From assembly GCF_033115175.1 (NCBI RefSeq), contig NC_084831.1, forward strand, positions 45,230,002 through 45,294,001: DNA of 64,000 bases, given 5' to 3'. Position 1 is the first letter of the stretch. Every line of letters begins with the position of its first letter. The notes under the pieces are model-generated. The model worked only from the letters and a program-made list of their open reading frames with translations. It had not been told where the DNA came from and did no database searches. The position numbers were made by a program, and so were the translations under genes. This stretch comes from Lepus europaeus. Its lineage: Eukaryota > Chordata > Mammalia > Lagomorpha > Leporidae. This document shows, one piece after another, positions 43,790-55,499 of this stretch.

Positions 43790-44134
43790 TTATTTTATTT
43801 TATTTTTTTGACAGGCAGAGTGGACAGTAAGAGAGAGACAGAGAGAAAGGTCTTCCTTTGCCATTGGTTCACCCTCCAATGGCCGCCGCGGTAGGCGCGC
43901 TGTGGTCGGTGCACCGCGCTAATCCGATGGCAGGAGCCAGGTGCTTCTCCTGGTCTCCCATGGGGTGCAGGGCCCAAGCACCTGGGCCATCCTCCACTGC
44001 ACTCCCTGGCCACAGCAGAGAGCTGGCCTGGAAGAGGGGCAACCGGGACAGGATCGGTGCCCCGACCGGGACTAGAACCCGGTGTGCCGGCGCCGCAAGG
44101 CGGAGGATTAGCCTAGTGAGCCGCGGCGCCGGCC
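43790..44134 (-). mobile_element. CSINE2-like young copy
   Basis: AGAAGACGTTTATT before and AAAAGACATTTATT after. With 42435-42740 it forms an inverted pair around two YIPF1 exons. Confidence 0.94.
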
Positions 44135-44545
44135 AAAAGACATTTATTGACAGGACCAGCAACTGCCCTGCTGGTACGTATATTACATCATTTCCTGCTG
44201 CTGGGATAGCCAGCCAAAAGATAGTAAAGGACAGTTAAAGACCCCCTGGGGCTTCCAGATCATTAGGCAGGGCAGGTCACTCCTGTGCATCTGACAAGGA
44301 GATTAACACACACCATTCACAGCGCTAGTCATCTATCTTCCTTCACTTGACCGCGGAGCTACTTGAAGGAAGGTCCTGAGAGCTCACAGATAACACGTAT
44401 TGAGTTAAACTCAAACCAAGGTTATCTGATGAACAGAGCTGGGCTTGAGTCTGACTCCATGATGGAGATGGGAAGGGAAAATGGACATGCAAGATAGAGG
44501 GGGAGAGAGGAAAGAAGGACGCACAGGTTCTCTCTCTCTATCTCA

Positions 44546-44565
44546 TACATACACACACACATATT

Positions 44566-44604
<39 letters not shown>
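44546..44604. repeat. CA/TG/TA compound microsatellite
   Basis: (CA)n, then (TG)n, then (TA)n; the CA and TG arms are complementary. Confidence 0.95.
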
Positions 44605-44639
44605 CAATAGCTAATACGGAACTCTTTTTTGTACAAATG

Positions 44640-44830
44640 CTAACTCTTTGCATGTACCAACTCTATTCCTACAGTAGCCTGTAGTATGAGCAGTATTACT
44701 CCACTTTATGAAGAACCTCAGGCCAAGAGAAGTGAAAGAATTTCCCTACAAGGTGGAACCGAGTGAGTGCAGGAGCTGGAACTTCCAGCCCCGGGTCTAA
44801 CCCAGACCTGCATTCTTCTCCAGGCTGCTA
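44640..44830 (-). mobile_element. MIR relic, antisense
   Basis: ACTCCACTTTATGAAGAACC then CAGGCCAAGAGAAGTG. Confidence 0.6.
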
Positions 44831-45026
44831 TGGCCTCTCACCAGGAGAGTGTGCAGGGAGTGAGGCAGGGAATACAGAGGGGTCAGTCTGCCCCAAATAT
44901 ACATGGTCACACAGTCTCATTTTGGGTGACTGTCATTTCCAAGTCCCTAGCGCTGTTTCTTTTCTTTTTTTTTTTTTAACTACCCAACACCCACACAAAC
45001 AAGAAAAGAAGCTTTAAAACAAGAAT

Positions 45027-45288
45027 GGAGGGGTAGGTGTTTGGCTTAGTGGTTAAGCTGCTGGTTGGGATGTCTGCATCCCACGCTGGGTACCTGATTC
45101 CCAGCGCCCTGCTCATGTACACCCTGGGAGGCAGCAGTGATGGCTCAGTGCTTGGGACCTGCCACCCCCGTGGGAGACTTGCACTGAGTTCCAGGTTCCT
45201 AATTTCAGTCCGCTGCTCCCCCGTGCCCAGCACGAGTCGGCAGTGGGGAGTGAACCAGTGGGGAGCTCTGTCTCTCAAAAAAGAGCAA
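45027..45288 (+). mobile_element. CSINE, old
   Basis: GGGTAGGTGTTTGGCTTAGT head; lacks the CT-rich block. Confidence 0.8.
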
Positions 45289-45499
45289 ACCAAAGCAAGA
45301 ATGTCAGTTCCCAAGCCCACCACTAGGACACATACATTTCTGCTTCTCCCCTCCAGGCCTTGAGCGCTGGCAGATTTCCCCTTAGTAAAGCTGCTAACAG
45401 AACAAGCTTTGGCAGAGCCATCAGCTCTCCTGGCCCCACTAGGTGCTTAATCATTAGCGGCCACAGACTCCGCCAGATGGTTGGGCCATCACAACTTAT

Positions 45500-45770
45500 A
45501 TAACACTGGCTCTATTGTTTCTTACATTTGGATAATACAAATAATGCTACAATGGAGGCCTTCATGCAGGCTGCTTTTATTTATTTTGTGTGTTTTTCTT
45601 AGAATAGATTCCAGTGCTGTTGGGCTTGCCCTACAGCTTTTCAAAAGGCTGTGTGGACCCATGATGTGGGGAATGGACTCCACGCCACTGAATTGCATAC
45701 TTTAAATGGTACCTTTTATGTCACATATAGTTCACTATAGTTAAAAACCATATGGATTTATATAGTGTCA
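45500..45770. mobile_element. L1-like relic
   Basis: AATACAAATAATGCTACAAT and TAGAATAGATTCCAGTGC recall the L1 stretch with a conserved AATGCTGCAAT. Confidence 0.45.
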
Positions 45771-45853
45771 GCTCTAAGACAGTAGCTATGTTTGAACTCT
45801 AAACAGCAAAGCAGGGGTCTGCAGCACCTACAAATGGCCCAAGAGTTCAGTGG

Positions 45854-46250
45854 GTGGGGTCGGCATGATGCAGCAGGTTAAGCCACTGCCTGCAATATCA
45901 GAATCTCATGGGTACATGTTTGAGTCTTGGCTGCTCCACTTCCAGTCCAGCTCCCTGCTAATGTACCTGGGAAAGCAGCAGAAGATGGCTCGAAAGCTTG
46001 AACCCTTGCCACCCATATGGAAGACCTGGATGGAGTACGAGGCTCCTGGCTTTGTCCTGGCCCAGCTCCAGCCAATGCAGCCATTTGGAGAGTGAACCAG
46101 AGGATGGAAGATCTGTATCTTGTTTTCTCTCTCTCTTTCCCTCTCTTTCTCTCTCTCACTCACTCTTGCTCTGTGTGTGTGTGTGTGTCTCCCTCTTTCT
46201 CTGTCACTCTGCCTTTCAAATAAATAAATGAATCTTAAAAAAAAAAAAAA
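45854..46250 (+). mobile_element. CSINE with expanded CT/GT region
   Basis: AGTTCAGTGG at 45844-45853 and 46251-46260 is the target duplication. Confidence 0.93.
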
Positions 46251-46295
46251 AGTTCAGTGGATAAAAGGATCTCATGCTGATAAAATGATAGTATC

Positions 46296-46563
46296 CAGAG
46301 GCAGGTGTTGTGGTGCAGTGGGTTAAGCTGCCTCCTGGGATACCTGCATTCCATATCTGAGTGTATGTGATCAATTCCTGCCTCTGCTTCCGATCCAGCA
46401 CCCGGCTAACGTGCCTGAGAGGCAGCAGATGATGGCACAAGTACTTGGGTTTCTGCCACCCACATGGGAGACCCAGATGCAGTTCCAGGCTTATGGCTTC
46501 TTCCTGGCCCGACTCTGGCTGTTGCAGGCATTTGGGGAGTGAACCAGCAGATAGAAAATCAAT

Positions 46564-46601
<38 letters not shown>

Positions 46602-46624
46602 CAAATAAATAAAACTTTTTTTTA
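46296..46624 (+). mobile_element. CSINE
   Basis: Ends 50 bases from the YIPF1 exon at 46675; (CT)n at 46564-46594. Confidence 0.9.
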
Positions 46625-46674
46625 AGATCCAAGAGAAAATGACAGTATCCAAATGAGTCAGGCCATTCACCAAC

Positions 46675-46791
46675 CTTTTCGGAACTCAGGCACATAATGG
46701 TATGTCTTCTCTCCCAGATGGATTAAGAAGTTGGAAAGATTCCCACTGATTGCTATGGCAAAGACCAACGTGGCACATATCCAAAAGGGGC
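46675..46791 (-). CDS. YIPF1: YIPF1 coding exon (residues 122-161)
   Basis: This exon encodes (G)PFWICATLVFAIAISGNLSN then FLIHLGEKTYHYVPEFRK(V). It has the first membrane helix of the Yip1 domain and the conserved DLYGPFWI junction completed from the previous exon. The acceptor is TTTGCAG. The donor AAAAG|GTTGGT is a weaker match. Phase is 1 in and 1 out, so skipping would stay in frame. Confidence 0.95.
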
Positions 46792-47249
46792 CTGCAAAGG
46801 AAACCAGAACATTCAGAAACAAGAAAACAAACCCTTTAGATGCTTCTAGAATAATTTATCTCCCTCTCCCTGTTCATATAAGCAAGGGGAGATGCATTTG
46901 AGATGTAATCAACACTAATTTTCTTTGTTAAAAGGTCAAAACACAACTCAGTAATTAGCTGCCTTAAAGACTGAGGGATTAGCATCCAAAGGAGAAAATA
47001 TCGCCCACAGTCAGGTGAATAAAGACACTGACTTGGGTATAGCTGCTTTCACTGGAGGCTCATTAAACACATTCTCTGCCACTTTTCTTTTGCATTCCGT
47101 CAGAGCACAAGGAGTACAGATTACTCCCCTTACCCTAGTGCCCAATGTGAATGCCAGAGAAAAGTGAAATCGGCAAGTCCTTCCACAGCACAAATGAAGA
47201 GCAGGGCAAGCACATTATAGGGCAGAGTTACTCTGATCAGCTGGTTCAC

Positions 47250-47293
47250 CGTGTCTGTGTGTGTGTGCCTGTGTGTGTCTGTGTGTGTGTGTG
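47250..47293. repeat. (TG)n microsatellite
   Basis: Interrupted TGTGTG run with CTGTG variants. Confidence 0.9.
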
Positions 47294-47324
47294 ATTCTCT
47301 TTTCTTTCTTTTTTCAAGGACAAA

Positions 47325-47740
47325 GTAATACCTGCACATAGCTCAGTGTTGAAAAGGTGCAAAAGGGAAGGAATACACAGAGAGATAAGCTTCCCTCTGT
47401 CTCTGTGTCCTAGCTACGCATCCACCCCACGCACCCAGAGCTCGCCACTGCAACCAGTTTCTGGACTCGTGCCAGAAATATGCTAGCCACATACAAGCAG
47501 ACACATATGTACGTGTGTGTGCATGTTTCATACAGAGAACATGCATGTCATCCTGCTGTGCACCTTTCTGGTTTTGCCTTCATATAGCCTCAAGATCCTA
47601 TCATTGCACTGCGTAAAAATGAGCTTGTTTCTTTAACGGTTATAAATACCGCACCGCGTGGATGAATGCGGTGGGCTCCTCGAGCCCTGGTCATCATTTA
47701 GTTGATTTCATGAGCACCATCCTTTTGTCTCCCTGCCTAG
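47325..47740. mobile_element. L1 3' UTR-like relic
   Basis: TGAAAAGGTGCAAAAGGGAA, CACTGCAACCAGTTTCTGG and ACCGCGTGGATGAATG fit an old L1 3' region. Confidence 0.5.
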
Positions 47741-48254
47741 AAAAACTGAGGAACACAAGAAATTTTATGAATTTCATTTTTCAATTTCACTAAGACTTCA
47801 AAACACCCTTTGGGTAATATCAGCTCCCCTGAGGTATCACAGAATTAAGAAAATTAGGGTCCTGGGGAAGATGATCAGCAGAAACGGATCAGGACTTTCC
47901 AAGGCCAAGCACTGTCTCTTTCAGATAGGAAAGGGACACAAGCAGTCAGCTGGTAGGCTCCAAGGAGTCGCCAATGTCAGCTTTCCACAAACTGTCACTC
48001 ACTCGCTAGGGTGTAAGTTCTCTGTGCAGCCAGTGACTAAATCTCACTGTACTTACTTTGAGTGCCAAACATGTAAAAGATCCAAGAAACAAACCAACCA
48101 ACCACATAAAACCCACACCCAAAATGCTTTGTTGAACACACGAACAAAACTGACTCTGTGCTATGTAGATGGGCTGAGACAATCCAGTCACACGTACACG
48201 CAAGTGGCCAAAGTATAAACTTACAGTACAATACAACCAGAGAGCATAGCGTTG

Positions 48255-48920
48255 TTTACCCAACACCCACTACCTTCCAGGTCCTGGGTGAGACGCCAGG
48301 GACATAGCAATGCATAACAAACACATGCATTGCCCCTTGCACTTTCAGGCACACTGGGGAGACACACAATAAAATATCTAATTGCAGGACTGGCATTGTG
48401 GTATAGTGGGTAGTTACAGTCTACAATGCTGGCATTCCATATGGGTACTGGTTGGTGTCCCAGCTGCTCCACTTCTGATCCAGCTCTCTGCTAACAGCCT
48501 GGGAAAAGCAGCGGAGGATGGCCCAAGTGCTTGGCCCTCTGCATTCATGTGGGAGACCCAGATAAAACCCCCGGATCCTGGCTTTGGCCTGGCCCAGCCC
48601 TGGCTGTTGCAGTCATCTGGGGTGCAAACCAGCGGATGGATGATCTCTCTTTCTCTCTCTCTCTTTGCCTTTCAAATAAATAAAAATAGATATTCAAATA
48701 TAAATAAATAAATACACTAAAAAATCTAATTGCAAGAGTTTTGACAGATAGTGGTGTCTAAAATGGGGTCCAAAGAAGAGCAGGCAGAGGTTTGCCAAGT
48801 GAAGAGCAGGGATTAGAGCAGGCTGGAAGAGAAGACAGTGTGAGATGAGACCCAGAAGCAAGAAAACAGTTCAAGGCCAAGGAACCTTGAGGCCAGAAGC
48901 AAACAGAGACTGGAGGAGCC
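48255..48920 (-). mobile_element. L2 relic, antisense, split by a CSINE
   Basis: TTCCAGGTCCTGGGTGAGAC then GCCAGGGACATAGCAATG on the left; ATTAGAGCAGGCTGGAAGAG on the right. Confidence 0.55.
48388..48722 (+). mobile_element. CSINE
   Basis: ATCTAATTGCA on each side. Confidence 0.92.
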
Positions 48921-49259
48921 AAGACAAGAATAGAAGCTCTGCCAGTAAGCTGCAAATTCCAACAGGAGGCTGGTATGGGAGACAGCTGCGCTGATTTAAA
49001 GACTGTCCAGCATTCTCTGGGTGCCCCTATCCTAAGCCACCAACCACCCTGGCATAGCAGCAGCTGGAGAGGAAAGACTGTCGCGAGGCCTGAAAGGTCC
49101 TAATACCTGCCCATCCACTGCCTCTCTCCGCCCCCAAATCAGTAACTCATCCTCGGGCAGAAGCAAGACACCTTTCCTGACCCTTAGTATTCTTGTCTCC
49201 TTGGTTGTCACCCTATGCGGCTCCTGCTTTGTAGCCTTTCCATGGACCCCTGCTGCTTC

Positions 49260-49430
49260 AGGACAAAAATCCCAAATCCTCAGACTGATGTAAAAAGTCA
49301 CCATGACCTGGGCTCTGTCATGTCTCCGACTATGCCCGACAAGACTGGACTCCAGAGATAGTGCCCACTCATCCCAAGACTAGCCTATGGCTCCACACCA
49401 CCTCCCTCTATCCCTTTCCTGCCAAATTCC
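49260..49430 (+). mobile_element. L2 relic
   Basis: CAGGACAAAAATCCCAAATC then CATGACCTGGGCTCTGTC. Confidence 0.5.
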
Positions 49431-49529
49431 TACCCTGATTAGGGGGTGGGGGTGGAAGAGAGCCGTAATTTAGTCTGTATCTGTAATTGAAATCTCCTAC
49501 TATACATTTTGTCTTATGAGATGGTTCTA

Positions 49530-50200
49530 TGGGCTGGCGTTGTGGCACAGCAGGCTAAGCTACCACCTGTAGCTCCAGCATCCCCTATAGGTGCTTACTG
49601 CTCCGCTTCCTATCCAGCTCCTTGATAATGCACCTGAGAAAGCAGGGGAAAATTGCCCAAGGGTGTGGGTCCCTGTCATGCACATGGGAGACCCAGATGG
49701 AGTTCCAGGTTCCTGGCTTCAGCCTGGCCCAGCCCTGGCCATTGCAAGTCATTTAGGGAGTGAATCAATGGATAGAAGATCTCTCTCTGTTCTCTCCCTC
49801 TTTTTTGGTCACTCTGCCTTTCAAATAAATAAATCTTTTTTTAAAAAAAAGATTTTATTTATTTATTTGAGAAGTAGAGTTACAGACAGTGAGAGGGGGA
49901 GACAGAGAGAAAGGTCTTCCTTCCATTGGTTCACTCCCCACACGGCCGCAATGGCCGGAGCTGGGCCAATCCAAAGCCAGGAGCCAGATGCTTCTTCCAG
50001 GTCTCCCATGTGGGTGCAGGGGCCCAAGCACTTGGGCCATCTTTTACTGCTATCCCAGGCCATAGCAGAGAGCTGGATTGGAAGAGGAGCAGCCGGGACT
50101 AGAACTGACGCCCACATGGGATGCCGGTGCCACAGATGGAGGATTAACCTAGTGCGCCACAGTGCCAGCCCCCTCAAATAAATAAATCTTAAAGACAGAG
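49530..50200 (+). mobile_element. CSINE host with antisense CSINE in its tail
   Basis: Host body 49530-49837; its tail repeats at 50174. Confidence 0.92.
49838..50173 (-). mobile_element. CSINE nested, 17-bp target duplication
   Basis: TCAAATAAATAAATCTT at 49821-49837 and 50174-50190; the host's own tail served as target. Confidence 0.94.
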
Positions 50201-50278
50201 ACAGAGAGAGATAGACAGAGAGAGAGAAAGAAAGAGTGTGTGTTCTAACATAGAAAAGCACAAGGAATGAAAAAAACA

Positions 50279-50602
50279 GGGGCTGGTGTTTTGGCACAGC
50301 AGGTTAAGCCACAGCCTGTGATGCCAGCATCTCATGTGAGTGCTGGTTTGAATCCCAGCTGCTCCACTTCCAATCCAGCTCCCGGCTAATGTGCCTAGGA
50401 AAGCAGCAGAAGATGACCTAAGTACCTGGGTCCCTGACACCCAGGGGAGACCTGGATGTAGTTCCTGGCTCCTGGCTTCAGCCTGGCCCATTCCCAGCCA
50501 TGTGGCCATTCTGGGAGTGAACCAGCAGATGGAAGATCTCTCTCTTTCACTCTGTCTCTCCCTCTCTCCGTAACTCTGCAATTCAAATAAATAAATCTTT
50601 TA
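50279..50602 (+). mobile_element. CSINE
   Basis: GGGGCTGGTGTTTTGGCACA head. Tail-to-tail with the next copy. Confidence 0.92.
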
Positions 50603-50612
50603 GTTTTTTTTT

Positions 50613-50930
50613 TAAAAGACTTATTTTATTTATTTGAAAGACAGAGAAGTAGAGACAGAAAGTGATCTTCCACCTGCTGTTTTACTCCCCAATTGGCCGC
50701 AACGGCCAGAGCTGTGCTGATCTGAAGCCAGGATCCTCGAGCTTCTTCCGGGTCTCCCACATGGGTGCAGGGGCCCGGGGACTTGGGTTATCCTCTGCTG
50801 CTTTCCCATGATATTAGCAGGGAACTGGGTCAGGAAGTGGAGCAGCCAGGACTCAAACCTGCTCCCATGCGGGATGCCGGCACTGTAGGCTGGGGCTTTA
50901 ACCCCCGGCGCCACACCACTGGCCCCAAAG
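50613..50930 (-). mobile_element. CSINE
   Basis: Antisense partner of 50279-50602, with a 10-base spacer. Confidence 0.92.
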
Positions 50931-50957
50931 TAAATTTTTTTAAAAAGATAAAATTCT

Positions 50958-51080
50958 AGGCCAGTGTTGTGATGCAGCAAGTTAAGCTGCTGCTTGTGAT
51001 GCCAGCATTACATATTAGTGCTCCTGTTTGTGTCCCACCTGGTCTGTTTCCTATTCAGCTCCCTGCTAAATAATAAATCT
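50958..51080 (+). mobile_element. CSINE head fragment
   Basis: GGCCAGTGTTGTGATGCAGC to GCTCCCTGCTAAATAATAAA; the middle is missing. Confidence 0.75.
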
Positions 51081-51097
51081 GAAAAAGAAAAAAAAAA

Positions 51098-51227
51098 AGA
51101 TTTCTTTATTAGTTTGAAAGAGTTACGGAGAGAGGCAGAGAGGCATACAGAGACGTGAACTGGTGCCCAAGGGGGATGCCGGCGTTGCAGGCAGCAGCTT
51201 TTCCTGCTGTGCCACAGCACCGGCCCT
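51098..51227 (-). mobile_element. CSINE with large internal deletion
   Basis: GAGTTACGGAGAGAGGCAGA joins directly to GAACTGGTGCCCAAGGGGG. Confidence 0.75.
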
Positions 51228-51304
51228 GGGAACATCCTCAAAGCGATGACGCACAACACCTGCAGCAGTTCCCACTGCTGCACATCCTTGACAGACGGAG
51301 GGTC

Positions 51305-52105
51305 TGATGTAGAGCACAGCACTCCTCTGCTCAAACTGTCCAAGGGCTCCTCAACTGAGCCAAAGTCCTCCCTAGGACTTACAAGCCCCTCCACAACCTG
51401 CCCTCCAGTCACCTTGCTGAGCTCTGCCCCTACTGGGCCCTCCTGCTCACTCTGGCCCAGTCACACTACACGCACCATTGTTCTTTACACATCCTAAGCA
51501 AGCTCCTGTCTCAGGGCCTTTGCACTTGCTGGTCTGCTGCTGCAAATGCTCATCCTTTAGCTATCTACACGAGTCACTTCCAATTCCTACAAATCTTAAC
51601 TCAAAACTCAGCTTTTTAAGATTTCGAGTCCACACACCTATACAAACATTGCATATCCTTCCTCTCTGCTTAAAAAAAAGTACTTATTTGAGAAGCAGAA
51701 AGACAGATAAAGAAATGCTCCCATTTACTGGTTCACCGCACAAATGTCCAAGCAGCAATGGTGGAACCAGAAGCCAGGAATGCAAGCCAGGGACATAATC
51801 CATGTGTCCCACATTGAATGGCAGAAATCCAACTACTTGGCCATCACTGTGCCTCCCATGGTAGGAAGCTGGAGGCAGGAGCTGGAGCCAGGAATCAAGT
51901 CCAGGCACTCTGATGTCAACTGCTCGGCTAAACGCCGGTTTTCTCTCTGCTTTGAGACTTGCATCTTAGCACACTTCATACTTGACTTATTCTTCGTTCA
52001 TTACTAGGCTCAGCAGATTGTAAACTGCCAAGGGGCAGGCATTTTTGTCTGCTTAATTCACAGCGATGTTCGTTGCATTGATTAAATGAGTGAACCAAGA
52101 CAAGC
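51305..52105 (+). mobile_element. L2 3' region split by a CSINE
   Basis: CTCAGGGCCTTTGCACTTGC on the left; GCCAAGGGGCAGGCATTTTT then GTCTGCTTAATTCACAG on the right, the two halves of one L2 end. Confidence 0.75.
51671..51943 (-). mobile_element. CSINE, old
   Basis: Antisense and strongly diverged; GGAATCAAGTCCAGGCACTC is its B-box region. Confidence 0.75.
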
Positions 52106-52137
52106 CAGCTTGCTTATGTTTGCTAAAATAGTGGCCA

Positions 52138-52430
52138 GAAATAGCTTGGGTTAGTTTGCATTTCCCTGATGAGAGGTGGGGCTAAGCATCTTTTCAGATA
52201 TTTATAGGCCACTTGGGTGTCCTCTTCTGTGAACTGTCCATTTTTCCCCAAATTTGCTTGGAATTTGTAAAAGTTTTACACACAGAGTTGTTCATCAGGA
52301 GTTATGTGCATTACAATTATTTCCTTTAGTTCCTGGATTATGCACTTATTTATCTTACTTGGCTTACAGCTTATTTTGTTGAACAGAAATGCTTGCTGTT
52401 AACTGAACTGCAGTTAAAATCGTCGCTTTT
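52138..52430 (-). mobile_element. L1 relic, antisense
   Basis: GTTTGCATTTCCCTGATGAG then AAGCATCTTTTCAGATATTT is the complement of a conserved L1 ORF2 3' stretch. Confidence 0.65.
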
Positions 52431-52570
52431 TTCCTTCGACTGCATACTGTACCCTTTCTGCCATCTCTTCTTGCCTGACCACCTTTCTCCAGCCTGCTGC
52501 TTAAGGCCCCGTCCTCTCTACTATAAAATCCTTTACCTTTCCTGGGCCTCCACCCCCCCCCCTTTTTTTT

Positions 52571-52882
52571 TTAAAGATTTATTTATTTATTGAGAGGCAG
52601 AGTTAGAGAGAAAGAGAGAGGGAGGGAGGGAGAGAGAGAGGTCTTCCATTTAATGGTTCACACCCCAGACTGGGCCAGGCCAAAGCTAGGAGCCAGGAGT
52701 TTCTTCTGAGTCTCCTACACGAATGCAGGGGCCCAAGCATTGGGCTATCCACATTGCTTTCCCAGGCCATCAGCAGAGAGCTTGGTTCTGAAGAGGAGCA
52801 GCTGGGTCTCGAACTGGCACCCATATGGATGCCAGCACCACAGGTGAAGCTTAGCTTACTACATACAGCACAGCACCGGCCC
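52571..52882 (-). mobile_element. CSINE
   Basis: Antisense copy ending CACAGCACCGGCCCCTGAG. Confidence 0.9.
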
Positions 52883-52969
52883 CTGAGCCTCCTTTTTTAA
52901 CCTTGTCACTGAGCTCATGAGGCTGCCAGTGTTACAGAGAGCAGCAAACTTGGGGTTCAAGTCCTCACT

Positions 52970-53120
52970 GTGTCACTACAGGTGACACAGCCCTCTGGTG
53001 TAGAACGTAGATTATGAGCTACAGGGTGAGTCTGAAAGCCGAGCTTGCCCTTCCCCCAGCTGTATAAACTCAGGTGAGCTGTCCCTCTGTGACTCAGTGT
53101 CCTTATCTATACGCTGGGGA
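52970..53120 (+). mobile_element. MIR relic
   Basis: TGTGACTCAGTGTCCTTATC then TATACGCTGGGG. Confidence 0.55.
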
Positions 53121-53125
53121 TATGG

Positions 53126-53404
53126 GGAGGGCATTTGGCCTAGAGGTTACAGACCACTTAGGACAACCTCGTCCCACACTGGAGTACCTGGGTTCAATTC
53201 CCAGCCCCAGCTCCTGACTCTAACTTCCTACTAACACAAACCCTGGGAGGGTGATGGTTCAAGCACTTGAGCCCCTGCCACCCCTGGGGAAGACCTGGCT
53301 GGAGTTCTTAGCTCCCATCTTCAGTCTCCCTGGCTGATATGGGCATTTGGGTAGCGAATCAGAAGATGGGAGCACACACGTCCTCTCTAATAAACAAATA
53401 ATTT
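53126..53404 (+). mobile_element. CSINE, old
   Basis: GGGAGGGCATTTGGCCTAGA head, GGTTCAATTCCCAGCCCC B box. Confidence 0.8.
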
Positions 53405-53640
53405 TTGTCTCTTCAATAAATGGTGCTCAGAAAACTGAATCTCCACATGTGGAAATACGAAGCAAGACCCCTGCCTTACACCTTACATAAAAACCCACTC
53501 AAAATGAATGAAAGACCTAAATCTATAACTTGATACTGTCAAACTATTAGAGAACATTGTGGAAACCCTGCAAGACATTGGCATAGGCAAAGAGTTCTTG
53601 GAAAAGATCCCAGAGATACAGGCAACCAAAACCAAAACTG

Positions 53641-53982
53641 GGCCGGCGCCGTGGCTTAACAGGCTAATCCTCTGCCTTGCGGCGCCGGCACACCGGGTTC
53701 TAGTCCCAGTTGGGGCGCCGGATTCTATCCCGGTTGCCCCTCTTCCAGGCCAGCTCTCTGCTATGGCCCGGGAAGGCAGTGGAGGATGGCCCAAGTGCTT
53801 GGGCCCTGCACCCGCATGGGAGACCAGGAGAAGCACCTGGCTCCTGGCTTTGGATCAGCACGATGCACCGGCTGCAGCGGCCATTGGAGGGTGAACCAAC
53901 GGCAAAAAGGAAGACCTTTCTCTCTGTCTCTCTCTCTCTCTCACTATCCACTCTGCCTGTCAAAAAAAAAAAAAAAAAAAAA
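53641..53982 (+). mobile_element. CSINE2-like young copy in L1
   Basis: CCAAAACTG precedes and GCCAAAACTG follows; the L1 reading continues at AAACTGACAAATGG. Confidence 0.95.
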
Positions 53983-54653
53983 AGCCAAAACTGACAAATG
54001 GGATTACATCAAGGTGAGAAACTTCTGCACTGCAAAAGAAACACTCAGCAAAGTGAAGAAGCAACTGACAGAATGGGAGAAATTAGTTGAAAACTACGCA
54101 ACTGATAAAAGATTAATAACCAGAATATTTAAAAAGATAAAGTAACTCAACAACAACAAAACAAACAACTCAGTTAAGAAATGGGCAAAGGACTTAAACA
54201 GGAATTTTTCAAAAGAGGAAATGCAAATGGCCAATAGACACATGAAAAAATGCTCTGGACCCCTAGCCATCAGGGAAATGCAAATCATAATCACAGTGAG
54301 GTTTCCGTCACCTTTCCAACCCACTCCCCCAATTAGAATGGCTTTCATACAGAAATCAACCAACAACATGGTGGCAAGGATGTGCAGAAAAAGGTACCCT
54401 AATCCTCTGTTGGTGTGAATGTAAACTGATACAACCACTGTGGAAGACAGTATGGAGATACCTCAGAAATCTGAATATAGATCTATCATACAACACAGCC
54501 ATCCCACTCCTGGGAATTTACCAAAGGGAAATGAAATCAGCATATGAAAGAGTTATCTGTACCCCCATGTTTATTGCAGCTCAATTCACAATAGCTAAGA
54601 TATGGAATCAACTCCAATGTCTGTCAACTGAAGACTGGATAAAGAAATTATGG

Positions 54654-54874
54654 GGAGCCGGCGCTGTGGCGGAACAGGTAAAGCCGGTTCTAGTCCCAGC
54701 TGCTCCACTTCCAATCCAGTTCTCTGCCATGGACTGGGAAAGCAGTAGAAGATGGCTCAAGTGCTTGGGCCCCTGCACCCACATGGGAGACCCGGAAGAA
54801 GCTCCTGGCTCCTGGCTTCAGATCAGTGCAGCTTTGGCTGTTGTGGCCACCTAGGAGGTGAACCAGCAGATGGA

Positions 54875-54913
<39 letters not shown>

Positions 54914-54966
54914 CTATTGCCTCTCTGTAACTCTGCCTTTCAAATAAATAAAGTTTAAAAAAAAAA
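54654..54966 (+). mobile_element. CSINE in L1
   Basis: AAAGAAATTATGGG is repeated on both sides; the L1 sequence resumes GATATGCACACCATGGG. Head segment shortened. Confidence 0.94.
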
Positions 54967-55499
54967 GAAATTATGGGATATGCACACCATGGGATAATAC
55001 ACAGTGGCAAAAAAAAAAAAAATGAAACCCTGTCATTTGCAGCAAAATAGATGAAATTGGAAAACATCACACTTCGTGAAATAAGCTAAGCCAGTCCCAA
55101 AAGGACAAACACCGTATGTTCTCCCTGATCTGTGGTAACTAATAGAGCACCTAAAGGTTATCTATGAAGTGAAAGTGTCATTTTGAGATGCGATGACTTT
55201 GAACAGCACTTGTCTCAACTGCTGAGGAACAGTTTCTTTTCCATATTGTTTGTTGTACTCTTCACTTAGTATAGAGTTAACTGTATGTGTATAGAGTTAA
55301 TTGAAAATAGATCTTAGTAAAAAATAAGAATGGGAATAGGAAAAGGAGGAGGAAGAAGGGTGGGAGTGTAGGTACAGTGGGAAGAAAATCACTATGTTCC
55401 TAAAGTTGTACTTATAAAATGCATGAAAGTTTGTATTCCTTAAATAAAAGGTTTCTGGAGAAAAAAAAATAATTTTTAAAAATAGCTAATCCTTAAAAA

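Larger units (their letters stand above)
43386..46674 (-). other. YIPF1: YIPF1 intron
   Basis: The intron contains MIR relics (43585-43760, 44640-44830), CSINEs at 43790, 45027, 45854 and 46296, a CA/TG/TA microsatellite (44546-44604) and L1-like sequence at 45500-45770. The rest, such as 44135-44545, is unremarkable. Confidence 0.85.
53405..55478 (+). mobile_element. L1 3' end (ORF2 C-terminus and 3'UTR), split by two CSINEs
   Basis: The left part encodes ORF2 C-terminal peptides such as DIGIGKEFLEKIP and WDYIKVRNFCTAKET. Further right are the conserved CTCAATTCACAATAGCTAAG stretch and a lagomorph-type 3'UTR ending AAATAAAAGGTTTCTGGAG before an A run. Frames are broken by stops and by both SINEs, so no functional enzyme is encoded. 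The element is 5'-truncated. Confidence 0.9.

Noticed and set aside
53559..54145. Functional L1 ORF2
   Set aside because: Only C-terminal remnants, with stops and two SINE insertions.
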